Shown here: positions 16,693 to 24,409 of the stretch, in pieces
Layout: each line of letters starts with the position of its first letter
How positions within the stretch are numbered: position 1 is the stretch's first letter
Assembly: GCF_000234095.1 (NCBI RefSeq)
Contig: NZ_JH376800.1
Span: forward strand, 464,939-528,938
Source: Centipeda infelix ATCC 43532
GTDB taxonomy: Bacteria; Bacillota; Negativicutes; Selenomonadales; Selenomonadaceae
Direction: 5' to 3'
Length of the DNA: 64,000 nucleotides
The notes under the pieces: generated by a model
Told to the model about the DNA's origin: nothing
Database searches by the model: none
Seen by the model: only the letters and a program-made list of their open reading frames with translations
Translations under genes and position numbers: made by a program

Positions 16693-17673
16693 ATGAGTAA
16701 ATTTGCGCGACGCTTTCTCCTTCTCTTTGTGCTTGTCGTGGGTATCTCCTTTGCCGTCATCTACACGACGGTGGATATCAATACACTTCATAACCTGACT
16801 CGTTTTCATTCGTGGTCACTTCTCCTTGCACTCCTTGCCGTCGGGCTTGGGATGTTCTTTGACGGCAGCCGCCTCATGCACCTCGTCAAAATCTCCAATG
16901 AAAAAATCACCTTGTACCAAGCGGTACAGGTGATCTTCGGCAATTATTTCCTCGCACTCCTTACACCGGGGGCAACGGGCGGCGCAGTCGCACAGGTCAT
17001 GTTCCTGCGCCATGCGGGTGTACCTACAGGCAAGGCTGCGGTGCTCGTCATCGTGCGGACACTGCTCTCAATCTTCTTTCTTGCACTCTGTATGCCGTTT
17101 ATCTTTCTGCACGATGAGGGCATCGTCCCCGGTGTGTCGAACGATATTTTGATGGCGGTGACACTCGCGGCATTTCTTGGCATCGTATTCATCGTTGTGG
17201 GGGCGCGGCGCGGCTTTCTCGACTACATTGTCGTCTGGATTGCACGCCGTCTGCGGGACAAGAAGCGGCATCAGCTCTTTGGTCTCTACCGCGACACGAA
17301 GAGCGCGATCTCGCTCTTGCTCGGTGCGCCGCGTCAGATGCTCGTCGTCTTTGCCGAGTCGGGGCTGAACCTCCTCTGTATCTACGCCGTCGTTCCGTGC
17401 CTCCTGCTCGGGCTCGGCGTGACCGATGCGGACTGGTACACCGTCATGGGGCGTATGATTTTCCTCAATATGCTCCTTTACTTCAGTCCGACACCGGGCG
17501 GCTCCGGCATTGCTGAGGGCGGATTCGTCTTGCTCTTTGCGGCAACCGTTCCCGCAGGTACGGTCGGCATCGTCGCCGTCTGCTGGCGGCTCATCGCCGA
17601 ATACCTCCCGTTCCTCATCGGTTTCTACTATACCGTCACCGTCTTCGGACGCGAGTTCCTGCGGCGGTATTGA
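16693..17673 (+). CDS. UPF0104 / lysylphosphatidylglycerol synthase-like membrane protein
   Basis: This 326-aa protein has about eight hydrophobic helices and the family segment FGNYFLALLTPGATGGAVAQ followed later by YFSPTPGGSGIAEGGF. These are hallmarks of the UPF0104 (YbhN-like) family, which shares the flippase-type membrane domain of lysyl-phosphatidylglycerol synthases. It lacks the cytosolic aminoacyl-transfer domain of MprF. Lipid transport is a reasonable guess but not shown. It follows folE2 after 23 bases and ends at a clear terminator, closing the long operon. Confidence 0.85.
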   Translation: MSKFARRFLLLFVLVVGISFAVIYTTVDINTLHNLTRFHSWSLLLALLAVGLGMFFDGSRLMHLVKISNEKITLYQAVQVIFGNYFLALLTPGATGGAVAQVMFLRHAGVPTGKAAVLVIVRTLLSIFFLALCMPFIFLHDEGIVPGVSNDILMAVTLAAFLGIVFIVVGARRGFLDYIVVWIARRLRDKKRHQLFGLYRDTKSAISLLLGAPRQMLVVFAESGLNLLCIYAVVPCLLLGLGVTDADWYTVMGRMIFLNMLLYFSPTPGGSGIAEGGFVLLFAATVPAGTVGIVAVCWRLIAEYLPFLIGFYYTVTVFGREFLRRY

Positions 17674-17691
17674 TAAATAAAGTTGCTCCTG

Positions 17692-17714
17692 CACCGTTTT
17701 GAACGGTGTTTTTT
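17692..17714 (+). terminator. Rho-independent terminator
   Basis: Perfect stem CACCGTT/AACGGTG (17692-17698, 17702-17708) with a three-base loop, followed by six Ts. It ends the long operon after the UPF0104 gene and directly precedes the Fur-box promoter. Confidence 0.85.
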
Positions 17715-17715
17715 A

Positions 17716-17744
17716 TTGATAAAGATTTTCATTCGGCGTATAAT
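17716..17744 (+). promoter_or_regulatory. Promoter with overlapping Fur box for the TonB receptor
   Basis: TTGATA (17716-17721) and TATAAT (17739-17744) are 17 bases apart, a near-consensus sigma-70 promoter. The -35 box lies inside TGATAAAGATTTTCA (17717-17731), which matches 12 of the 14 specified bases of the 7-1-7 Fur consensus TGATAATNATTATCA. Fur-Fe2+ binding there would block RNA polymerase, so the receptor should be iron-repressed. Confidence 0.65.
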
Positions 17745-17802
17745 CCTGCCCACATCTAATGATGGATGTGTAAGTTTTTTGCTATGGAAAGCGAGGAAAC
17801 AA

Positions 17803-19982
17803 ATGGGAAAACGATTTAAGAATGTCCTCGGGGGGGGACACTCGCGCTCGCCAGTGCGGTCATTCTACCGTCGGGAGTGTTTGCTGCTGATACGACGCAG
17901 GAGGATGCGATTCAGACCTACGAACTGGGCGAGGTCGAGATTGTCGGACACCATGCGGAGGAACCGGCAACGCAGCAGGAAGAACCGGCGGTCGCATACG
18001 CAGGTGGGCAGGTCGCGCGCAAGTCGCAGCTCGGGGTACTCGGCGAGCGCGATTTTATGGAGACTCCGTTCAATGTGCTGAGCTTCACGGAGGAGCACAT
18101 TCAGAATCGACAGGCGCAGACCATACAGGATCTTGTCGCAGATGATCCTGCGGTACAGGAGGCATCTGGTTCGTCTGCGACAAATCTCTGGACGGTACGC
18201 GGTATGGAGCTGCAGGGTGGCGATATTGCTTTTAACGGGCTATATAATATCGCACCTAGTAATACGAACAGTCTCAATGCGGTGGAGCGTGTGGATGTGC
18301 TCAAGGGACCGGGCGCACTCCTTTACGGCATGGCACCGAACGGTGGTGTTGGCGGTTCGATCAATCTTGTACCGAAGCGCGCGAAGGATGAGCCAACGCG
18401 TCGTTTTGCGCTCTCCTATGGGAACGGCAGCCAGTTCGGGCAGAGTGTGGATGTCGGCGAGCGCTTTGGTAAGAATAAAGAATATGGCGTTCGTATTAAT
18501 ATTGTGCATCGCAACGGAGCGACCGCGTTTGATCGTGAGAAACAGGAGACAACGGGGGCAGCGATCGCTCTTGATATGCGCAGAAACAAATTGCGTGCCT
18601 CACTTGATGCGGGCTATCTGCATCGGGAATTTAAGAATGCGACGACTTCGCTGCGCATGTCAAACGCGATGATTGCGGCGTTCGGATCAATTCCGAAGGC
18701 CCCATCCTCCAAGCTCAACCTAGGGGAAAACGGAACATTCCTCGACGCAAAGGAGCGGTATGGCCTCCTTCGCGTAGATTATGATTTCAACGAGAACTGG
18801 TCGGCGTACGCGGCGGCAGGTCTGCGCCACAGCGAGCAGGACTACGCCTACAATGTATTTCGTCTGACGGCGTTGGACGGAACGGCGCGTGTCATCAACT
18901 ATGCATATCCCAAAGAGAGCAGGGCGAACACGCAGGAAATCGGAACAAAGGGCAAATTTCAGACAGGTGACCTCGCCCATGAGATGACTGTAGCTCTTAA
19001 CCGTACACATTGGACGGCATACACGAATACAAAGACGCTCAACGCCTATAATACGAACTTCTATAACATTGTATGGCAGGGGGTACAGGGCTATACGGGA
19101 TTGTCCTTGCCAAAGACAGGAGAATCTACGCTCTCGGGGCTTGCTATTACTGATGTAATCACTGTACCGAATGAGAAGTGGCAATTCATTCTTGGAGCGC
19201 GTTATCAGAAGATCAAGACGGAAAGTTTCAGTCGTACAACGGGACTGCGAACGGCTTCGTATAATGAAGCTGCTTGGAGTCCTGCCTATGCCATTCTTTT
19301 CAAGGCGACGCCGACGGCATCTCTCTATGCGACCTATATGCAGGGATTGCAGGAGGGAGGGACTGCAGACCGCTGGTCACTTAATGCCGGCGAGGTCTTC
19401 GCACCGATCAAGACAAAGTCCACGGAGATGGGCGTTAAGTTCGATCTGGGCAAATTTGCGACTGCGCTCAGTGTCTATGAGATGCAGAAACCGACGACAA
19501 TCGATGACTATGTTGCGCCAGGCAGGTATTATCAGCGTCAAGTGGACTACAAGAGTCGGGGACTTGAGATTTCCTTCTTCGGTGAGCCACACACTGGAAC
19601 GCGTCTGCTCGGTGGCTTGACATGGATCGACGCACGCTATGCACCGGAGAACTACAAGGGCAATACCATTGAGGGGGTTGCGAACAAGAAATTTGTTCTG
19701 AGTGTGGAGCAGGATATTCATAGTGTTCCTGGTCTTTCGCTATCGACACGCTTCCTCTACACGGGCGCGGCATATTATGATCCGAACAACTCCCTGCGCA
19801 TGGCACCATGGTTCCGTATGGATCTTGGGGCGCGCTATGCGTTCCACATGGGTGATACGCCCGTTACCGTTCGTCTCGATGTGAACAATCTGCTTGACCG
19901 CCGCTATTGGCAGGCGAGCAGCTACCGCGCGAACCTTGGTGCGCCAAGGAACTTTGTTCTCTCCGTGACGGCGGAGTTCTAA
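17803..19982 (+). pseudogene. TonB-dependent outer-membrane receptor, frameshifted in its signal peptide at a G8 tract
   Basis: The mature receptor is intact from about 17820 to 19982 (about 700 aa): N-terminal region, plug domain (ERVDVLKGPGALLYG near residue 145), then a 22-strand-type barrel ending in aromatic VTAEF. Such proteins import siderophores or similar ligands across the outer membrane. The start ATG 17803, with GCGAGGAAA upstream, encodes MGKRFKNVLG and then runs out of frame at eight Gs (17830-17837). With nine or six Gs the product would read on into GTLALASAVILPSGVFAAD, a normal signal peptide. As sequenced it is off. It may be a phase-variable gene rather than a dead one, or an assembly error. 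A terminator follows. Confidence 0.8.
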
Positions 19983-20010
19983 GAATTTGATCAATGAGCA
20001 TATGGCTCAA

Positions 20011-20038
20011 AAGAACCACGCAGCTGCGTGGTTCTTTT
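20011..20038 (+). terminator. Rho-independent terminator after the TonB receptor
   Basis: Perfect palindrome AAGAACCACGCAG/CTGCGTGGTTCTT (20011-20036) followed by Ts. It lies 29 bases after the receptor stop and 30 bases before the ABC transporter start. Confidence 0.8.
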
Positions 20039-20067
20039 CGTGCCTGTTATCATAGGGGAGTGATGGA

Positions 20068-21815
20068 GTGACACGCTATAACCGTGCCTTTTTCCGCGAC
20101 GTGTGGAGTCTCATGCGCGGGTTCTGGCGGCCGCGCACGCGCTGGACAATGTTTCTGCTTGCCGCTGCAATTCTCGGCTTGCAGGCATACTATGTGTCTG
20201 TCATGGTGGACTACAACGCATGGCAGAAAATGTTCTACGATACCATTCAGGAGATGGATTCGGACAGCTTTTTTTCTATCTGAAATACTGGCCGATGTAT
20301 ATGGTGGCATTCATTGCGATGGAGGTCGGGCGAAACTACCTCATGCAGTATCTCGAAATCAAGTGGCGCACATGGCTCGTCGATGATTTTGTGCGCCGCT
20401 GGCTCTCGGGGCGCACTTACTATCTCATGCAGATTGATGAGGAACTGAGTGTCGAGGGGAAAAGCGCCGTCGACAACCCAGACCAGCGCATTACGGACGA
20501 TGTGAGGCTCTTCGTCTCGTATTTTCTGAATCTGACACTTGGCATCTTCAATGCCGCTCTGCGCATTTCGTCCTTTGGTGCGGTGCTCTGGGGGCTGTCT
20601 GGGGTGCTTGACATTCCTCTTTTCGGTGAGACGTTTGCTCTGCCCGGCTATATGGTGTGGCTCGCCATCGCCTATGCTCTCCTCGGCACAGGGGCGACGC
20701 TCTGGGCGGGGCGCCCGATCGTGCGTCTCAGCAACCGCCAGCAGGAGTATGAGGCAGACCTGCGCTTCGGTCTTGCGCGTCTGCGCGAGCATTTCGAGAG
20801 CATTGCGTTCTATGGCGGGGAACAGCGTGAGACGGTGGGGGCTCTTGACCGATTCAATGATGTGCGGCGAAATTTCTTCAGCCTCATGCTGCATCGCGTC
20901 CAACTTACATGGGTGACCGAGCTGCATTGGCGCATCGGTTTCCTCTTTCCCTATATGGTCGCTGTACCGCGTATCTTCGCGGGGGAGATGCAGTTCGGCG
21001 GGCTCATGCAGACCGCAGTCGCCTTCCAACAGGTTGTGAACTCGCTTTCCTTTCTCGTCATACGATATTATTCGCCGACGGAGGCATCCATCGCGCAGTT
21101 CCAGACGGTCGTACATCGTCTCACGGACTTTCGCAATCACATGGAGCAAGTCGAGCGTACGATGTCTGCATCGGATGTGCAGCATACGAAGAATGGAAAT
21201 GTGCTTGCGGTGGATGGGCTCACGGTGTGTCAGCCCGATGGTCGTGTCCTGACACACCAGCTCTCGTTTACACTGGCACGCGGGGAACATCTCTTTATCG
21301 AGGGTGCGTCCGGGATCGGCAAGAGTACGCTTCTGCGTGCAATTGCAGGCATCTGGCCGTACGGTTCGGGGACAATCACGATGCCGAAGAACGCGAATAT
21401 GCTCTTCCTCCCGCAGAAATCCTATCTGCCAATGGGGACACTACGTGCGGCACTCCTATATCCTGCGGCTGTGAGTGCGGCAGATACGCCTGTGATTGAA
21501 AATGCTTTGCGCAGGGCGAACCTTGCGGCATTCATCTCACGCCTCGATCAGGAGGAAAACTGGGCGCAGGTGCTCTCACTCGGGGAACAGCAGCGTCTTG
21601 CTTTTGCAAAGGCGTTGCTCCTGAGACCGCAATGGATCTTCCTCGACGAGGCAACTTCCGCGCTCGACGAGGAGAATGAGGATCGTATGTATCAACTGCT
21701 TCAGACGGAATGCTCTGACGCAGCAGTCGTCAGTATTGCGCATCGACGGCGTGTAGGTGCCTATCACGAACGCAAACTTTTGCTTTCGGCGGGTGGAGGT
21801 TGGCATCTGGAATAG
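20068..21815 (+). pseudogene. SbmA/BacA-like ABC transporter (fused permease-ATPase), frameshifted at a T7 tract
   Basis: The GTG at 20068 with AGGGGAG upstream starts a frame of 71 codons (MTRYNRAFFRDVWSLMRGFW...) that stops just after seven Ts (20269-20275). The rest of the protein continues in the -1 frame to 21815. Eight or five Ts would restore one 582-residue polypeptide. It has an ABC_membrane_2-type membrane domain (about residues 1-330) then an ATPase domain with GASGIGKST, LSLGEQQRLAFAKAL and FLDEATSALDE. This COG4178 family includes transporters for peptides and cobalamin-type cargo. Its place after a Fur-boxed receptor suggests siderophore or corrinoid handling. Slippage phase variation, decay and sequencing error are all possible. 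Confidence 0.75.
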
Positions 21816-21850
21816 CAAAGAGCCACCAGTCAAACTGGTGGCTCTTTGCT
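21814..21850. terminator. Bidirectional terminator between convergent genes
   Basis: Near-perfect long hairpin: AGCAAAGAGCCACCAGT and ACTGGTGGCTCTTTGCT around a CAA loop. It separates the plus-strand ABC transporter from the minus-strand secreted protein and can act on both strands. Confidence 0.85.
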
Positions 21851-21851
21851 G

Positions 21852-22073
21852 CTACGGACAGCACACGCCGCACGGTTCGTATCCATCGGCAATAGCTGCC
21901 TCGCGTGAGCTGTAGGGAACGAAGTGCGGCGCGTCGGGATGTTTGATCGTTCGGCAGGTCGCGTAGTGGAATTTGCCCGACTTCGTGTTGGCGAGATAGT
22001 CTGTTGCGAGCGCGGGTGTCGCTGCAGAGAGTGTAACGGCGGCAAGCGTCGCGAGTGCAATTTTCCTAAGCAT
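21852..22073 (-). CDS. Small secreted Cys-rich protein, Ada metal-binding-like
   Basis: The 73-aa product starts with a clear signal peptide (MLRKIALATLAAVTLSAATPALA, cleaved after about residue 23), leaving a 50-residue mature protein. It has the pattern YLANTKSGKFHYATC, SREAAIADGYEPC, CC. This spacing (N..K.FH..C, SR..AI..GY.PC..C) resembles the zinc-binding Ada_Zn-type fold often found at the ends of secreted nucleases and surface proteins. Four cysteines are visible. A GAAGGAGAA site precedes the ATG on the minus strand. Its function is unknown; it is a stand-alone version of a domain usually attached to something larger. Confidence 0.75.
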   Translation of the reverse strand: MLRKIALATLAAVTLSAATPALATDYLANTKSGKFHYATCRTIKHPDAPHFVPYSSREAAIADGYEPCGVCCP

Positions 22074-22232
22074 ATGTATTCTCCTTCTTTCTATTGATAT
22101 ACGATTATGCCTTAAAAGTTATCAAGCTGCAAGTATAGCGCATATCATTCAGCTAAAAATTATACGAAAATGTCATCATATAGGAAAACATTAGATCGTA
22201 AAAATTTATTTTCTCCTTGATATAATTGGTAC

Positions 22233-22261
22233 TTGCTAAAAGTCAAAAAAACAAATATAAT
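22233..22261 (+). promoter_or_regulatory. Promoter of the ctsR-mcsA-mcsB-clpC operon
   Basis: TTGCTA (22233-22238) and TATAAT (22256-22261) with 17 bases between. The spacer contains AGTCAAA, one half of a CtsR heptad, but the second heptad is not convincing, so autoregulation by CtsR cannot be claimed from sequence alone. Confidence 0.65.
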
Positions 22262-22302
22262 AGAGAAAAGCACAATTAAGAAGTACCAAAGAAGGTGATA
22301 CG

Positions 22303-22755
22303 ATGAGCAACATTGCCGATATGATCGAGTCTTATATCCTACGTCAGCTTGCCACCCGACAGGATGGACAGGTGGAGCTGCGGCGAACGGATATTGCGGA
22401 TGAGATTTCATGCGCACCATCGCAGATCAGCTATGTGCTCTCCACGCGTTTTACGCAGGATAAGGGATTCGTGGTGGAGTCGCGGCGCGGCCTTGGCGGC
22501 TTTATCCGTATTGTGCAGGTCCCACTGCGCGATCTCGTCTATCAGGATATGCTGTCAAAGATCGATGAGAACACCGATATGGAGACGGTGCAGTCGATGG
22601 TGCGTTACCTCGCGCAGCATGGGATGGTGGAGACGCGTGAGGCGGCACTCCTCATGCAGATGGTAACAGGGCTCTTTCGTTCCGAGACGCTTGCGGCAAA
22701 GGAGCGAGTCCAGATGCTGAAAACAATGATATTGACACTGGAGAATTTTAGATAG
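22303..22755 (+). CDS. ctsR: Transcriptional repressor CtsR
   Basis: The product (150 aa) represses clp heat-shock genes in low-GC Gram-positive relatives. It has an N-terminal winged-helix domain beginning MSNIADMIESYILRQL, with the family glycine-rich wing SRRGLGGFIRI, and a C-terminal helical dimerisation domain. CtsR is inactivated by heat and removed by ClpC after McsB acts. AGAAGGTGAT supplies the ribosome site. It heads the mcsA-mcsB-clpC operon, the standard order. Confidence 0.95.
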   Translation: MSNIADMIESYILRQLATRQDGQVELRRTDIADEISCAPSQISYVLSTRFTQDKGFVVESRRGLGGFIRIVQVPLRDLVYQDMLSKIDENTDMETVQSMVRYLAQHGMVETREAALLMQMVTGLFRSETLAAKERVQMLKTMILTLENFR

Positions 22756-22805
22756 CTATTCGATATATATAAACAGGAAAATCCAATTACACGGAAGGAA
22801 ATATA

Positions 22806-23336
22806 ATGATTTGTGAGGAATGCGGCCGCAACGATGCGATTGTGCACATTGTGCAGATCGGTCCCGATGGTCGGAGTGAGAAAAATATCTGTATGAGCTG
22901 TGCGGCACGCTATGGGGCATCGATTTTTCGCGCACAGCAGGAGAACGTATCGGCAGAGGATTTCCTCAAGGGCATCTTCGGCAGCAATCAACAGGAGAGC
23001 ACTGCCGAGGAGGATGCACCACACATCACCTGTCCGAACTGTGGCATGAAGTTTCAGGATTTCCCGCAGACGGGGCAGATTGGCTGCTCGGTCTGCTATG
23101 AGACGTTCCATTATGAGCTCACACCGCTCCTGCGGCGCATTCATGGTTCGAGTGTCCATCGCGGCAAGATTCCGCGCCGTTCGGGGTCTTCCATCATCCT
23201 CCGTCAGGAGGCGGAGCAGCTGCGTACCCGTTTGAAAGAGGCGGTGGCGCGCGAGGAATACGAGAAGGCGGCAGAATATCGGGATCGGATTCGCAGTCTG
23301 GAACGTCAGATGGAGGAGCAGACATATGGCAGTTGA
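22806..23336 (+). CDS. mcsA: McsA, activator of protein arginine kinase (UvrB/UvrC motif protein)
   Basis: This 176-aa protein has two zinc-finger-like CxxC pairs in the N-terminal half (CEEC and CMSC, then CPNC and CSVC) and a C-terminal UVR motif (EEYEKAAEYRDRIRSLE). In Bacillus and Staphylococcus McsA binds and activates McsB and links it to ClpC. The stop overlaps the mcsB start by 11 bases, so the partners are co-translated. Length and metal ligands are normal. Confidence 0.93.
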   Translation: MICEECGRNDAIVHIVQIGPDGRSEKNICMSCAARYGASIFRAQQENVSAEDFLKGIFGSNQQESTAEEDAPHITCPNCGMKFQDFPQTGQIGCSVCYETFHYELTPLLRRIHGSSVHRGKIPRRSGSSIILRQEAEQLRTRLKEAVAREEYEKAAEYRDRIRSLERQMEEQTYGS

Positions 23337-24396
23337 CGAGCTCCTGCAGAGCAGCCGACTCTCATGGTTCGGTACGAAGGGAAAGGATACCGATGTTGTG
23401 CTCTCGAGCCGTGTGCGCCTCGCACGCAATTTGGTGGGGGTGCCGTTTCCTGGGCGTGCCGATCTCGGACAGTTGGCAGAGATTGTGCAGCAGCTCGGCG
23501 ATGCCTTTGCAGACATTGACAAGGAGCTTGGTCAGCCGTTTGACAGGATCGAACTCGACCGTTTGAGCACACTTGAGCGCGCGGTCCTGATCGAGAAACG
23601 TCTCGTCAGTGAGAAATTTGCCGAGGCACAGCCGCACCGCGTGGCATACATCAGTGCGGATACACGTGTCAGCATCCTAGTCAATGAGGACGATCATCTG
23701 CATATACAGTCCATGACCCCGGGGCTCTCCCTTTCTCAGGCGTTTGAGACGGCATCGCGTGTGGACGACTACACTGAGGCGCGGTTGGATCTCGCGTTTG
23801 ATGAGACGATGGGGTATCTGACGGCATATCCGACCAACCTCGGGACGGGACTGCGTGCCTCTGCCATTCTCCACTTGCCGGGACTGGTCTACACACGCAA
23901 TATCGAAAACATTGTCAATACATCTCCGCAGCTTGGACTTGCCGTGCACCCGCTTGAGGGGATTGGCGAGGGGGCGCATCTCTACAAGGTATCCAATCAA
24001 CTCACGCTCGGATACTCCGAAGCGGAAATGATTGAGAACATCCAGACGGCTGTGGGAGAGATCGCAGCACATGAGCGACGTGCCCGCAAGGCTTTGTCCT
24101 GTCTAGGGAAGGAGGGCGTCGAGGACGGCGTATGGCGTGCCTTTGGCATCCTGTCCTACGCCCGTGCGCTGACGGAGCAGGAACTGTTTGCACTCGTCTC
24201 ACGTGTGCGCTACGGTATCGATCAGGGGATCATCAAAGAGGTGACTTCGGACTGCTATGCGGAGCTCCTCGTCGCTACACGCGACGGGTATCTGCGGTAT
24301 CTGGCAGAAAACGAAAATTTATCCACGGGGGAAATCAGCACCATGCGCGCCTCGCGCGTGCGTGCAATCTTACAAAAATATCGAATACAGGGATGA
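23326..24396 (+). CDS. mcsB: Protein arginine kinase McsB
   Basis: The product (356 aa) is related to phosphagen kinases but phosphorylates arginines on proteins, marking them for ClpCP. Motifs include VVLSSRVRLARNL at residues 26-38, VNEDDHL, and a C-terminal RASRVRAILQKY. The N-terminal substrate-specificity domain of true phosphagen kinases is absent, as expected. It overlaps mcsA, and the clpC start codon lies 13 bases beyond its stop. With ctsR, mcsA and clpC it forms the complete arginine-phosphorylation proteolysis module. Confidence 0.95.
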   Translation: MAVDELLQSSRLSWFGTKGKDTDVVLSSRVRLARNLVGVPFPGRADLGQLAEIVQQLGDAFADIDKELGQPFDRIELDRLSTLERAVLIEKRLVSEKFAEAQPHRVAYISADTRVSILVNEDDHLHIQSMTPGLSLSQAFETASRVDDYTEARLDLAFDETMGYLTAYPTNLGTGLRASAILHLPGLVYTRNIENIVNTSPQLGLAVHPLEGIGEGAHLYKVSNQLTLGYSEAEMIENIQTAVGEIAAHERRARKALSCLGKEGVEDGVWRAFGILSYARALTEQELFALVSRVRYGIDQGIIKEVTSDCYAELLVATRDGYLRYLAENENLSTGEISTMRASRVRAILQKYRIQG

Positions 24397-24409
24397 GGAG
24401 GGGGACAGC

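Noticed and set aside
22236..22260. Full CtsR operator before ctsR
   Set aside because: One AGTCAAA heptad is present, but a second heptad with correct spacing is not, so it was not annotated as an operator.
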